A stretch of DNA of 39,729 nt from Spirochaetota bacterium (GTDB taxonomy: Bacteria; Spirochaetota; UBA4802; UB4802), in contig JAOAIH010000012.1 in assembly GCA_026414805.1 (NCBI GenBank), positions 15,289 to 55,017 of the forward strand, given 5' to 3'. Position 1 is the stretch's first letter, and the number at the start of each line of letters is the position of its first letter. Shown in pieces: positions 1-9,822 of the stretch. The notes beneath the pieces were generated by a model. The model saw only the letters and a program-made list of their open reading frames with translations, did not search any database and was not told the DNA's origin. Position numbers and translations under genes: made by a program.

Positions 1-2
1 AT

Positions 3-962
3 GTTGACATGCCTTTTGACCTTTCAAAAGTTCTTTTTATTACAACCGCCAATACCACTGATACTATACCTGATGTATTGCTTGACCGCATGGAGGTGAT
101 ACGAATACCAGGCTATATTGCTGAGGAAAAATATCACATTGCAAAACATTTTCTTTTGCCCAAACAGCTTAAAAAGCATGGTTTACCAAAAAATTCCATA
201 CAGCTTGATAAAAATGCTCTTTTCTATATTATCAATGGATGGGCGCGCGAAGCTGGAGTACGAAATTTGGACCGACAGTTAGAGCGTCTTTGCAGGAAAA
301 AGGCAAAATCAATTGTGAAAAAAGATGACTCATTCCCCAATCATCTTACCCAAGAATCGTTGCGTACATTACTTGGTCCAGAATACTACACTGGCGACAC
401 CATCCCCGAAAAACTAAATCCAGGTATTGCAATCGGGCTGGCATGGACATCTACTGGTGGATCAGTGCTTATTGTAGAAGCATTATCTACACCAGCTCAG
501 GGTTCATCAACTCTGACACTTACCGGCAATATTGGCGATGTAATGAAAGAATCAGCTACTATCGCATATAACTATATTAAAAATTACTTTGAAGGCGACT
601 CAAATGCCATAGACTTTTTCAACAAGAATAACATACATATTCATGTCCCAGCTGGAGCAATTCCAAAAGATGGACCCTCTGCAGGTATAACTATGGCGTC
701 TGCACTTTATTCACTTGTGAAAAACACGACAGTAACAAAACGCATAGCCATGACCGGTGAGCTGACGCTCTCAGGCAGGGTGTTGCCTGTTGGCGGTATT
801 AAAGAAAAACTGATTGCAGCAAAGCGTGAACATTGCAACACAGTGATACTGCCACTGGAAAATAAAAAAGAGATGAATGATATACCATCACATATTACCC
901 GTGGACTTTCTTTATTTTTTGTTGCACATGTAAATCAAGTGTTTGATATAGTATTTAACTAA
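3..962 (+). CDS. lon: ATP-dependent protease Lon, C-terminal part (cut by window edge)
   Basis: Cytoplasmic AAA+ serine protease that degrades damaged and regulatory proteins. Only the last ~320 residues are present; the frame is open to the left edge, so the ATG at 9 is internal (PFDLSKVLF is the conserved block just after Walker B). Visible parts in order: sensor-1/arginine-finger region (ITTAN, LLDRMEVI), the helical lid with sensor-2 (GWAREAGVRNLDRQ), then the S16 protease domain with the catalytic Ser-Lys dyad, Ser in PKDGPSAG (about residue 224 counted from the ATG at 9) and Lys in VGGIKEK (about 265). The protease domain ends normally and all key residues seen are intact. The next gene begins ~40 bases downstream. 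Identification is secure; the ATPase N-terminal half lies outside the window. Confidence 0.97.
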   Translation, partial: VDMPFDLSKVLFITTANTTDTIPDVLLDRMEVIRIPGYIAEEKYHIAKHFLLPKQLKKHGLPKNSIQLDKNALFYIINGWAREAGVRNLDRQLERLCRKKAKSIVKKDDSFPNHLTQESLRTLLGPEYYTGDTIPEKLNPGIAIGLAWTSTGGSVLIVEALSTPAQGSSTLTLTGNIGDVMKESATIAYNYIKNYFEGDSNAIDFFNKNNIHIHVPAGAIPKDGPSAGITMASALYSLVKNTTVTKRIAMTGELTLSGRVLPVGGIKEKLIAAKREHCNTVILPLENKKEMNDIPSHITRGLSLFFVAHVNQVFDIVFN

Positions 963-1005
963 TATACAATCCGGATATACTATTATAAAAATACAGGTGG
1001 GGCCG

Positions 1006-2277
1006 GTGAAAAAAATAGTGCTGATTTTGTGTTTCATGGGTTTTACTGTACAGCTTGCTGCCCAGATTCATGGTACTGCGATGGGTGGAATCTCAACTGT
1101 TACCTCTGAAGGAGCTATAGACACAACCCGCAACCCGGCATTGCTTGGCACACTTTCGTATACCACAGCCTCATTCTATCTGATGGGCGATGTGTACCAT
1201 ACTGAAGATGCAAAACCTAAATTGAGCGCGTCAGGAATAACTATTAACTCTGTGGATCAGGCAAATGATTATTATTATTCTTTCTCACTCTTTGCAGGAT
1301 ATGCAAAGCCTTTAGGTCAGGGAATGCTTGGTTATAGTATTTCATCAAAAGATAATCTATATTTGCGCAAGAAAGATACACAAAAGCTCAATGGCAGTAT
1401 TCCTAATCCTATTCCACCTCCACTATCGTTGACATTTGAACAAACAGAAACAACTATAACTGATGAATTAAAACCAACACTTAGCATAGCGTATGGGGGC
1501 AGTCTTTCAGATAATACCTTTTTTGGCATCCAATGTGCAATAACACCGTTTTTTTCCAATAAAAAAACACAAAATGATAATTCACTTTCTCCTACAGATT
1601 ATTCATATATCATTACCGAATATGGGGTTCTTCTGCAGCCTTCATTGGGATTTTTACTAACACAAAATGATACTCAGGTAGGATTACGGTTTACCCCCTC
1701 AGTCATTAAATGTGTGAAAAAGCAAGTTGAAGCTGATTTCAGCGTAACTGACATCTCCTACAGTGACAGCTGGGATATCCAACAGTATGAAGGCCCACAG
1801 ATTATAGCAGGTGGTTATGCAAAAATTTTTCCACAAACCGGCATTGCACTTGAATTTGGGATAATTATGCCCTCTTCCTACACCAACACAGACATTAATG
1901 TCACAAATAACCCTTCACCAACAATAAAACACTCATCCATAACCATCCATAATGACACTATTATCAGTATGAAAGGTGGCATACAGCTATCCTTTACACA
2001 AAATATGGAATGTATGGTTGGTGCAGCTTTTTTTCATTTTGTCAACACAGCAGGAAGCACTAACACCTACGGTAAAGGTACATTTAATCTGACATTGATT
2101 ACACTTGGAACTAATTATTCACTTTCATCCACAACAATACTATCAACGGTAATAATAATAACTAACGGTTCTTACGAATCCACCTACCATGCTGAAGATA
2201 CATTATCACTTTATGCAAAAACAAAAACTACTACATGGAATTGTACTGTAGGTGCTGGATTATCTTATAGACTGTAA
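1006..2277 (+). CDS. Outer-membrane beta-barrel protein (UPF0164/PorV-like)
   Basis: Predicted exported barrel of ~423 residues, function unknown. I prefer the GTG at 1006 over the GTG at 997: AGGTGG at 995-1000 sits 5 bases before 1006, and the product then begins MKKIVLILCF, a clean signal peptide ending near AAQ. The first mature segment (AMGGISTVTSEGAIDTTRNPALLG) resembles the GMGGA...NPAGL signature of FadL/PorV/UPF0164-type barrels. The rest is alternating polar/hydrophobic strands with many aromatic residues, and the last residues (LSYRL) suit a barrel C-terminus. It follows lon by ~40 bases but a functional link is not implied. It could be a substrate porin or a secretion accessory protein. 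Confidence 0.7.
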   Translation: MKKIVLILCFMGFTVQLAAQIHGTAMGGISTVTSEGAIDTTRNPALLGTLSYTTASFYLMGDVYHTEDAKPKLSASGITINSVDQANDYYYSFSLFAGYAKPLGQGMLGYSISSKDNLYLRKKDTQKLNGSIPNPIPPPLSLTFEQTETTITDELKPTLSIAYGGSLSDNTFFGIQCAITPFFSNKKTQNDNSLSPTDYSYIITEYGVLLQPSLGFLLTQNDTQVGLRFTPSVIKCVKKQVEADFSVTDISYSDSWDIQQYEGPQIIAGGYAKIFPQTGIALEFGIIMPSSYTNTDINVTNNPSPTIKHSSITIHNDTIISMKGGIQLSFTQNMECMVGAAFFHFVNTAGSTNTYGKGTFNLTLITLGTNYSLSSTTILSTVIIITNGSYESTYHAEDTLSLYAKTKTTTWNCTVGAGLSYRL

Positions 2278-2310
2278 TGTGACACAGATATATGCTGCAT
2301 AGACTAATCA

Positions 2311-4482
2311 CTATTTATAATCTTTAATAAACGCCGCAACCCTTCGCGCTACCAGCTTGCCTTCTTCGTTACGGGTAATCCCATGGCTTTTTGAATGCAC
2401 CATGGTAAATTCTTTTTTAGTTGAAGGTATTTTTATAAACATTTCAAATGCACCCTTAGGGTCTACGGTTTTATCTCCTGCACCCTGCATAAGTAGTACG
2501 GGAATTGTTATATCAGATAGCCGCTTTTCCAAAAGACTCATTAAGGATTCCATCTGGTGAATGCCCGAAACCGGGTTACGTAGATAATTAATATCAGGAT
2601 TATCAGGATTATTAGGAATAAAATCCAGATGCCCAATTTTTTTTATTTTTAAAAATGAAAGAAATTTATTCCAGGTATCCACCACCGGCGCCAATCCTGC
2701 TGCAATGTTTTGTAATCTGAAAGGAGCGCTAATTGCTATCGCCCCCTGTAGATAACCATTTTTATTGGCAGCATGCAAAAGTGTAAGCCCTGCCCCAGTG
2801 GAAAATCCGCACATAAAAACCTTACGTACGCTGTTTTTAACAACTACATAGCCTCTGTTTATTGATTCATACCATTCTTCCCACTTTCGAGTGGCTAAAT
2901 CTTCCGGCGATGTACCATGCCCCCTAAGCCGTGTGCAGTATACGGTATACCCCTGCTTGTATAAATACTCTGCCAACTGGCGCATTTCCTCCGGCGCTGC
3001 CATATAGCCATGAACAAGAACAACACCGGTGTGCGCACACCATCTTTTTTTGTACACTGGCATACCTATATGCTTTGGTTTTGTTTCACCCTGTTTGAAA
3101 TACTGTGCGTAATCCTTTTCAAAAATCTCAAGGTCTTTTTTGTAAAAATGTTTTGCCAGTTTTCTGCGTATGCAAAACATGGGGGTAAAGTAGACTCTAT
3201 TGAGCGCGTTAATGACATGAGGCAACGGCTCAATCTCATTTTTCAACACTTCAACTATGTTATCTTTGCGTATGGTGTGAAATTCATACATTCTGGAAAA
3301 CTTTTCTTTATTTTTGTAAATGACCCCATTCTTAATTGAAATAAGTCCATCAGATTTAGCTGCATCAATAAAATCGTTATAACGACGATGTGGGTCATCT
3401 GTCAGCAAATATCCCTGCTTAAGTTTAAGCGATGTATGACAGGTTGTTAGCGTAAGTTTTTTTACTGCTTCTATAGCACAATATGCCTTTGTTTTAAAAT
3501 CAGATTCTTTGATTTTGTTACCGGATCTTGTCAATAGATACGAAAATATATGATCGTGATTTACTGTGGTCATTGCATAGATATCACGCATATACCTGTA
3601 CATAATATCAATTGCTATTTTCCTGAGCAATACATCCTTTTGCAATTCATTTGGATCAAGATATAACTTCTTGCTTTCAATTTTTTGTTTTGCAAGATAG
3701 CTCTTTAAATACGGGCTTATGGCAATTGGATTACCAAAATTAATATCAATATCAACGCCCTCAACAAGCATGGTCCCTTCTACCTCAAGTTCTTCCTCAA
3801 TGCGCTGTGGTAAATTTTTTACCAGTATATTTGCAATTTTGTTAATAATATTGGTGCGCGCTCTTATAGGGAAATATGTGATATTGACCGGCACAATATA
3901 TGTCTCCTTATCAATTATGTGCGATAGTTCCTGCTGAGATATTCCAAAATGCAACATCAGGCTATTGAGGTCATCACAGGCATTGCGCTGGCTACAACTT
4001 TTGAGCTCTTCCCGATAGAATTGTGCCCGTAAAGCAATATATGCTGCACCGGTATGCGGAGGCCGCCGTATACCGGAATTATACACCATATACTTTCCAT
4101 GCTCAACAAGCTTTTTATCTTTAACCATTTGCCCTTCAGGGAATATTATGCAATCAACATCCCCACGCAAGAGTGCACCAATTAATTTTACATCGCGCAT
4201 AGGATCTTTTGTTGAAACCGCTCCTAGTTTTTCCATGAATTTGCCAAATCCACCACCAAAAAAGCTATAATGCGCTAGTGAATAGATATATTTACCCGTA
4301 ATTTTATGAATAACATTGGGCAGGAAAAAGGTCTCCATGCGGGTAAAATGATTTACCACAAAAACAACTGGAGCGTTAGGTATTCTGTCAGCATCATGCA
4401 CACGTATATCAGCCTTACTAAACCGTGCCAATGCATCAATAGCCATACCGGTAAGTTTTAGCAGGTTATAAGAAAATTCCAT
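2311..4482 (-). CDS. Fused PlsC-like acyltransferase / alpha-beta hydrolase
   Basis: A 723-residue two-enzyme protein. N-terminal third: lysophospholipid acyltransferase fold with NHFTRMET (His45, Glu50; an HX4E form of the usual HX4D) and FPEG at 114-117. Residues ~200-480 are mostly charged, helical linker of unknown role. C-terminal ~240 residues: serine hydrolase resembling monoacylglycerol lipases and carboxylesterases, with the oxyanion-hole segment VHGY, nucleophile elbow GFSTG (Ser561), acid in GAGDKTVDP (Asp670) and His in SKSHG (His700). No signal peptide is seen; the N-terminus may associate with the inner membrane. Start ATG is preceded by GAGGGAG. Inferred role: deacylation and reacylation of a glycerolipid. 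It lies ~100 bases downstream of the NUDIX gene on the same strand, perhaps in one transcript. Confidence 0.85.
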   Translation of the reverse strand: MEFSYNLLKLTGMAIDALARFSKADIRVHDADRIPNAPVVFVVNHFTRMETFFLPNVIHKITGKYIYSLAHYSFFGGGFGKFMEKLGAVSTKDPMRDVKLIGALLRGDVDCIIFPEGQMVKDKKLVEHGKYMVYNSGIRRPPHTGAAYIALRAQFYREELKSCSQRNACDDLNSLMLHFGISQQELSHIIDKETYIVPVNITYFPIRARTNIINKIANILVKNLPQRIEEELEVEGTMLVEGVDIDINFGNPIAISPYLKSYLAKQKIESKKLYLDPNELQKDVLLRKIAIDIMYRYMRDIYAMTTVNHDHIFSYLLTRSGNKIKESDFKTKAYCAIEAVKKLTLTTCHTSLKLKQGYLLTDDPHRRYNDFIDAAKSDGLISIKNGVIYKNKEKFSRMYEFHTIRKDNIVEVLKNEIEPLPHVINALNRVYFTPMFCIRRKLAKHFYKKDLEIFEKDYAQYFKQGETKPKHIGMPVYKKRWCAHTGVVLVHGYMAAPEEMRQLAEYLYKQGYTVYCTRLRGHGTSPEDLATRKWEEWYESINRGYVVVKNSVRKVFMCGFSTGAGLTLLHAANKNGYLQGAIAISAPFRLQNIAAGLAPVVDTWNKFLSFLKIKKIGHLDFIPNNPDNPDINYLRNPVSGIHQMESLMSLLEKRLSDITIPVLLMQGAGDKTVDPKGAFEMFIKIPSTKKEFTMVHSKSHGITRNEEGKLVARRVAAFIKDYK

Positions 4483-4582
4483 TATGCTCCCTCTAAAAAA
4501 TAGAATTTTGCCAATGAATGTTTTATCTAGTTTTTATAATTGCATTAAATGTATACATAAGTCTAGCAGAGCTTTTCACTGA

Positions 4583-5023
4583 TTAATATTTCTTACATTT
4601 ATAATCTTCAATTATTAATGCATGATCAAAGGCAATTGGTTGTGGCAAATCATCAATACTAAATATTTTAGCTTCTTTTGCATCATCGTTTGCCTGCGGT
4701 GTACCCTTTGCTTTTGCTATATAGACTGTGGTAATAGTATGCTGACGTGGATCACGTGATGGATCAGAATAGGTATGAAACTGCCGCAGGAGTGTAACAT
4801 CTAACGATGTTTCCTCTTTTGCTTCACGTATTGCTGCCTGTTCTAGCGTTTCGCCATAATCAACAAAACCACCCGGCAAAGCCCAGCCAAATGGTGGATT
4901 CTTTCGTTTGATTAAAACAATATTATTCTCATGAAGCGTGCCATTTTCATCTTCTAATAATATTATGATGTCAACTGTTGGTACAGGATTGCGATATTCT
5001 GCCACGGCTTTTTCTCTATTCAA
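4583..5023 (-). CDS. NUDIX hydrolase (ADP-ribose pyrophosphatase-like)
   Basis: 146-residue cytoplasmic NUDIX protein. It hydrolyses a nucleoside-diphosphate linked to another moiety; the exact substrate cannot be read from the sequence. The NUDIX box is complete: [22 protein letters not shown], matching GX5EX7REUXEEXGU with the metal-binding REXXEE. The flanking [10 protein letters not shown] and later [11 protein letters not shown] are typical of the ADP-ribose pyrophosphatase/NADH pyrophosphatase-like subgroup. Its first 8 bases overlap the end of the upstream membrane HATPase gene, so the two are probably translationally coupled. No strong Shine-Dalgarno of its own is evident, consistent with coupling. 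Confidence 0.9.
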   Translation of the reverse strand: MNREKAVAEYRNPVPTVDIIILLEDENGTLHENNIVLIKRKNPPFGWALPGGFVDYGETLEQAAIREAKEETSLDVTLLRQFHTYSDPSRDPRQHTITTVYIAKAKGTPQANDDAKEAKIFSIDDLPQPIAFDHALIIEDYKCKKY

Positions 5024-6149
5024 AACGTTTTACTAATGTTATTTCATTGCCCTTTTCATTAAACGATACTTCAAAGATATCCTGCAACATTGTTAGCCCA
5101 ACACCATGATAATTGTGCAACAGGTTATTGTCACCTGAAGCAGTGATGTACTGTTTCCAGTCAAAACCCTTCCCTTCATCGGTTATAATGTATTTAACAC
5201 AGCTATCTAAAAGGTAATATTGTACTTTAATCTTCCTCTTTTCTAGATTATCCTTATTGCATATATCAAGGACATGGTCCCAGTAATTGCCCTCCATTTT
5301 TTTCAACCTACTTTTTGTTTCAAAATCTATTTCAAGATTACCATGCTCTATAGCATTAATTATTGCTTCCTGTAACCCCAATTGAATACGTATAATTTCA
5401 CGTTTATCCAGATACGATTCTAAGTTACGAGTAAGCCGGTACGATAAAAGGTTAACCATTCGTATATTGTTATCAATAATGAATTCTGCATACTCAGATT
5501 TGAGATAGTTACTGGTAAGAAAATCTGACTGAATAACCCTCCCGATTACAAGAATATACTGTAAAGTGCTTTCCTGAAAAATTGGAATTAATTTAAAAGC
5601 TATCGACTTAATTTCGGAATAATGCTGTACTCTACAAGGCAGTACAATTTCAGCTTCATATCCTTTGAAAACATCCCGAAATCTGCTGAGCAAAAGATCG
5701 CGTAATTTTATTGAATCCTCAAATGATTTTTCATATAAAATAAATCTGAATGGCTGGCTAACAATATCTTCTTTATTAAATTTTAGTATGGAAGTGAGCG
5801 CAGGATTAATACTGAGTATTTTGCCAAACATATCCAATAAAATGATTATCTCATCCGAATGCTGAATAATAACATCTTTTAATGCTAACTCATTTTTGCT
5901 GGTTACTATCTCCCTTGTTGCCAGTATTAAATACCGTATGGTGGTATAAATACCCACTCCTAATGTAACAATAAACAAAAAAAACAAAAAAATATACAGT
6001 GGCACTGAAATCAAGTGATTGCTGACATGATATATAAATATGTACACTACTAATGGCAGGGTAATAACTAAAAGCGTCAATATAACATATAATAGCGTTA
6101 TCCATTTTTTTTGTTTTTGAGTATATGTATATGGTGTAATATGTTTCAT
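5016..6149 (-). CDS. Membrane PAS protein with RsbW/HATPase_c_2-type ATPase domain
   Basis: 377 residues: two transmembrane helices (~17-41 and ~48-72, very short loop, so little periplasmic sensor), a PAS domain (~90-210, [21 protein letters not shown]), then a GHKL ATPase (~235-375) with N box [12 protein letters not shown]1 box DEGKGFD and G2-like GVGL. No HisKA/DHp helix pair with a phospho-accepting His is visible, so this is not an ordinary sensor histidine kinase. The ATPase resembles anti-sigma/serine kinases of the RsbW/SpoIIAB class that act in partner-switching with PP2C phosphatases. The downstream NUDIX gene overlaps by 8 bases. Target and ligand are unknown. Confidence 0.8.
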   Translation of the reverse strand: MKHITPYTYTQKQKKWITLLYVILTLLVITLPLVVYIFIYHVSNHLISVPLYIFLFFLFIVTLGVGIYTTIRYLILATREIVTSKNELALKDVIIQHSDEIIILLDMFGKILSINPALTSILKFNKEDIVSQPFRFILYEKSFEDSIKLRDLLLSRFRDVFKGYEAEIVLPCRVQHYSEIKSIAFKLIPIFQESTLQYILVIGRVIQSDFLTSNYLKSEYAEFIIDNNIRMVNLLSYRLTRNLESYLDKREIIRIQLGLQEAIINAIEHGNLEIDFETKSRLKKMEGNYWDHVLDICNKDNLEKRKIKVQYYLLDSCVKYIITDEGKGFDWKQYITASGDNNLLHNYHGVGLTMLQDIFEVSFNEKGNEITLVKRFE

Positions 6150-6462
6150 AGGTCACGCTGGCAATACTAACTTAAGTAATTTATTACAATTTAAGCAATT
6201 TTAACGCAACCAACCCTCACTCAGCTATCCCCTAAAACATAATAGGTAGCATTAATAATAAAATACAAGCAAATTGTTATAAAAAGAAAAAAAATAGCTT
6301 GAATAAATTGTGCACTGCTATTTGAATACATTACCCTGAAATCTTAATGAAATGCAAAAAAATATAACAACTGAGGTAAAATTATTCAATAATATTTGTA
6401 GTATATAAAAAAATGTAATATATTTATTTTCATAAAAAATTATTGGTAGTTAGACGCTATAT
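6150..6462. other. Divergent intergenic region
   Basis: This 313-base, very AT-rich spacer separates the minus-strand PAS-HATPase operon from the plus-strand cimA operon, so it should hold promoters for both. No consensus -35/-10 pair, riboswitch, T-box or leader peptide could be supported. The weak plus-strand pair TTGTAG (6396) and TATATT (6419) with a 17-base spacer is only a suggestion. No coding signal was seen. Confidence 0.5.
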
Positions 6463-8049
6463 ATGGATACAAAGAAAAAAAATATTATATTGTACGATAC
6501 TACATTACGTGACGGGGCTCAAACTTTTGGGATATCTTTTTCCCTTCAGGACAAAATACGTATTGCACTGGAGTTGGATAAGCTAAAAATAGATTATATT
6601 GAAGGGGGTTGGCCGGGCTCCAATCCCAAAGACAATATATTCTTTTCCGAAATTCGTAAAGCTAATTTGCAACACTCAAAAATAGCAGCATTTGGCTCAA
6701 CCAAACGTCCAAAAATGAAACTTGCTGAAGACAGCCTTTTACAGGATCTTGTTAATTCAAAGGCACATACTCTTACTATTGTTGCAAAATCCTGGGACTT
6801 TCATGTTACCGACGCCCTCAACATAAGCCTTGAAGAAAATCTTGTACTTGTGTATGATACAGTTGCCTACTTAAAGGATAAGGGCTTTGAGGTATTTTTA
6901 GATGCAGAACATTTCTACGATGGCTATAAAGCTAATCCTGACTATGCCATGAAAGTTCTTGAAACTGCACAACATGCAGGTGCTGACATGTTGGTATTAT
7001 GCGATACCAATGGAGGCACACTAACGCATGAAATCAGTTCAATTACCGCAACAGTATGCTCCACTTTTAATACTCCTGTGGGTGTACACCATCACAATGA
7101 TGCAGGAGTGGCTGTTGCAAATGGAATAGCTGCTGTGTTAAGTGGTGCCATTTCAGTGCAGGGAACTATCAATGGTTATGGCGAACGCTGTGGTAACTGT
7201 GATCTGACAGCATTAATTCCCAATCTTGTAGTAAAGTTAGGATATCACTGCAATGCTGCACAATCACTGCACCATTTAACTGAAACAAGCCGTTATATCA
7301 GCGAAATTGCAAACTTGGCACATAATGAACGCGCACCGTATGTAGGAGATAATGCCTTTGCTCATAAAGGCGGTATTCATGTGTCAGCACTCAAGCGAAA
7401 CACATCTACCTATGAACATATAAATCCTGAACTTGTAGGCAACAGGAGAAAAGTCCTTATTTCGGAGCTTGCTGGCAAAAGCAACATACAGGGAAAAGCA
7501 CAAGAACTTGGCATTTCCATTGACAAAATAGAGCTACCTGAAAAAATTCTACGGCGTATTAAAGAGCTTGAAGACCAGGGATTTCAGTTTGAAGCAGCAG
7601 AGGGCTCCTTTGAATTACTAATACGCAGAAGCAATGGCGAATATGCGCCATTTTTTACCTTAAAAGGCTTCAGAGTAATCACCGAGAAAGATGAATCTGG
7701 CAGGGTAACTTGTGAAGCCACCATAAAAGTGGAAGTAGACGGCCAAATTGAGCACACTGCTGCAAATGGCAACGGTCCTGTACAGGCGCTTGACAATGCC
7801 CTCCGTAAAGCACTTGAAAACTTTTATCCTGAAATTCGTGAATTGCAGCTTTCTGACTACAAGGTGCGTGTCCTTAATGAAAAAGATGGCACCGGTTCAT
7901 CTGTCAGGGTTCTAATTGACCATAAACGGCATACAGATCATTGGGGCACTGTTGGAGTATCAACAAATATCATTGAAGCGTCATGGCAGGCACTTGTTGA
8001 TGGTATAGAATATATGCTGCTTAAAACCAGAAAAAAAACAACACATTAA
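6463..8049 (+). CDS. cimA: (R)-citramalate synthase
   Basis: Condenses pyruvate and acetyl-CoA to (R)-citramalate, the first step of the threonine-independent route to 2-oxobutyrate and isoleucine. 528 residues, the usual length. HMGL-like TIM barrel at ~1-280 with LYDTTLRDGAQ (catalytic Arg-Asp), GGWPGSNPKDNIFF (the signature separating this family from isopropylmalate synthase), HHHNDAG metal site and GYGERCGNCDL. A linker follows, then the C-terminal LeuA-type allosteric domain (~390-515), usually isoleucine-sensitive. It leads a packed run: murI starts 24 bases later. LeuCD and LeuB, needed for the next steps, are not in the window. Start ATG chosen because the family motif begins within ten residues. 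Confidence 0.95.
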   Translation: MDTKKKNIILYDTTLRDGAQTFGISFSLQDKIRIALELDKLKIDYIEGGWPGSNPKDNIFFSEIRKANLQHSKIAAFGSTKRPKMKLAEDSLLQDLVNSKAHTLTIVAKSWDFHVTDALNISLEENLVLVYDTVAYLKDKGFEVFLDAEHFYDGYKANPDYAMKVLETAQHAGADMLVLCDTNGGTLTHEISSITATVCSTFNTPVGVHHHNDAGVAVANGIAAVLSGAISVQGTINGYGERCGNCDLTALIPNLVVKLGYHCNAAQSLHHLTETSRYISEIANLAHNERAPYVGDNAFAHKGGIHVSALKRNTSTYEHINPELVGNRRKVLISELAGKSNIQGKAQELGISIDKIELPEKILRRIKELEDQGFQFEAAEGSFELLIRRSNGEYAPFFTLKGFRVITEKDESGRVTCEATIKVEVDGQIEHTAANGNGPVQALDNALRKALENFYPEIRELQLSDYKVRVLNEKDGTGSSVRVLIDHKRHTDHWGTVGVSTNIIEASWQALVDGIEYMLLKTRKKTTH

Positions 8050-8073
8050 TATACAACAGGCACAATCACAGTT

Positions 8074-8868
8074 ATGGATTCACGACCAATTGGCATATTT
8101 GACTCAGGTATTGGCGGGCTTACTGTATGCAAAGCCATCCACCAGCTTTTGCCAGGGGAAAATCTCATCTATTTTGGGGATACAGCCCGTTTCCCTTATG
8201 GAACACGCTCGCAGGAAACACTTATTCGGTATGCACGCCAGATTACTTCATACCTGCTATCACGTAATGTAAAAATGATTGTAATTGCATGTAACACATC
8301 TTCAGCAGCAGCGCTCCCAGTGCTGCAACAGGAAAATTCCATCCCCATTATTGGCGTTATCAATGCTGGTGCACGGGCAGCATGCAAGCGTGTACACAAC
8401 AATTTAATTGGTGTTATCGGTACCAGGGCAACAGTGAACAGCAAATCGTATGAAAAAGCAATACATGCCATAAACCCGGATATTACGGTCATTCAGCAAC
8501 ATGCCACATTGCTGGTATCACTCATTGAGGAGGGATGGATTGAAGATGAAGTGACACGGTTAACCATACAACGGTATCTGCATCACATGATAGAGCAAAA
8601 TATGCAAACCCTCATTCTGGGCTGTACACATTTCCCAATACTAAAAAAAACTATTCATGATGTATACCCCCAGCTTGACCTTGTTGACACCGGTGAAGAA
8701 ATTGCCAAAGAAGTAAAAGAAATTTTAACTAAAAAAAATCTTGCAAATAATTCCTTATCAGGCACAATAGAGCTCTATGCATCGGATATCACCGATACAA
8801 TGCAAAGTTTAAAAAAATTATTCTTCAATGGACATGATGTCCCCATTGAAAAACTCATTATAGGATAG
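8074..8868 (+). CDS. murI: Glutamate racemase
   Basis: Interconverts L- and D-glutamate to supply D-Glu for peptidoglycan. 264 residues, normal length. Seen: GIFDSGIGGLTV at the N-terminus (catalytic Asp-Ser), FGDTARFPYG, first catalytic Cys in ACNTSSA, second in LGCTHFP followed by the general-acid region. It lies between cimA (24 bases upstream) and the SurA-like gene (4 bases downstream), so it is almost certainly co-transcribed. Its neighbours fit an envelope-building theme (foldase, sugar-activation genes) better than the amino-acid theme of cimA. No defects seen. Confidence 0.96.
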   Translation: MDSRPIGIFDSGIGGLTVCKAIHQLLPGENLIYFGDTARFPYGTRSQETLIRYARQITSYLLSRNVKMIVIACNTSSAAALPVLQQENSIPIIGVINAGARAACKRVHNNLIGVIGTRATVNSKSYEKAIHAINPDITVIQQHATLLVSLIEEGWIEDEVTRLTIQRYLHHMIEQNMQTLILGCTHFPILKKTIHDVYPQLDLVDTGEEIAKEVKEILTKKNLANNSLSGTIELYASDITDTMQSLKKLFFNGHDVPIEKLIIG

Positions 8869-8872
8869 CTCT

Positions 8873-9814
8873 ATGGTAAAACAACTTGTGGTTATACTTG
8901 TAACTATCGTTACAGCCGTACCTACATTTGCCTGGGAAACTTTTGATAGGGTAATAGCTGTTGTAAACGATACAGCAATAATTCAAAGCGAACTTATGAG
9001 GCGGTATCAGATAGTTACAAAAAAACAAACCCCAAAAAAGCCTGAGGAACTCAATTCCATCTTGGATAATCTTATAGAAAGAGCACTTATTGAACAGGAA
9101 GCCAGAGAACAGGCAATCATAATAAGTGACGAAAAGGTAATGTCGCATATTAATAACATTATGAAATCACAGAAGATTCCTTCACTTGACATTTTTAAAA
9201 AGATGGTAGAAGAAAAAGAGGGAATAAGTTTTGAAGAATATAAAGAAGAAATACGCCAGAGCCTGCTTACTGAAATGCTTGTTTCACTTGCAATAGGAGT
9301 TACCCCACCATCAAGGGAAGAAGCATATCAATGGTATAAAGAAAATAAAAATAAATTAGGTAATGAAGTACACATTAAGCAGATAGTTATACGACCAAAG
9401 AATTCAAGTTTTGCTGAAGAGAAGCGCGCCAACGAACTTATAAATCAGGTGCGCGACCGTATTTTAAAAGGTGAGCAATTTGAGAAGCTGGCAGCACAGT
9501 ATTCAGAAGATCCCAGCGCCAAGAACGGCGGCGACATTGGGTGGGTTGCGCTTGCCGAAATGGACCCGTATATGGCAAACACAGTTTTCAGAATGAAAAA
9601 GCCCGGTGAAATATCAACAGTCATAAAAACACAAACAGGTTATGCCATAGTGAAGCTCATTGATTCCCGCCCCACATCATTTGAAACTGTGCAGGATAGA
9701 ATTTTGAATATGCTTTACCAGCGAAATATGGGAGAACAGTTTAAAAAATGGATTGTAACCCGCAGGGCACAATCCGATATTAAAATATACCTTGAAAACT
9801 ACAAGCAGAGCTAA
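8873..9814 (+). CDS. SurA-like periplasmic chaperone / PpiC-type peptidyl-prolyl isomerase
   Basis: Exported folding factor, probably for outer-membrane or periplasmic proteins. 313 residues: signal peptide (MVKQLVVILVTIVTAVPTFA), SurA-type N-terminal chaperone domain beginning FDRVIAVVNDTAIIQSEL, then one parvulin domain at ~165-265 (HIKQIVIR, FEKLAAQYSEDPSAKNGGDIGWV, GYAIVKLID). SurA of E. coli has two parvulin domains; only one is present here, as in many spirochaete and delta-group homologues. Start: AGGA 7 bases upstream of the ATG, 4 bases after murI stops. The next gene starts 8 bases downstream. The fit to PpiC/SurA is clear; clients are unknown. Confidence 0.9.
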   Translation: MVKQLVVILVTIVTAVPTFAWETFDRVIAVVNDTAIIQSELMRRYQIVTKKQTPKKPEELNSILDNLIERALIEQEAREQAIIISDEKVMSHINNIMKSQKIPSLDIFKKMVEEKEGISFEEYKEEIRQSLLTEMLVSLAIGVTPPSREEAYQWYKENKNKLGNEVHIKQIVIRPKNSSFAEEKRANELINQVRDRILKGEQFEKLAAQYSEDPSAKNGGDIGWVALAEMDPYMANTVFRMKKPGEISTVIKTQTGYAIVKLIDSRPTSFETVQDRILNMLYQRNMGEQFKKWIVTRRAQSDIKIYLENYKQS

Positions 9815-9822
9815 GGAATCAC

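Noticed and set aside
3010-3339. Plus-strand open frame of 109 codons inside the acyltransferase/hydrolase gene
   Set aside because: Antisense to a gene with intact catalytic motifs; no start signal or recognisable protein.
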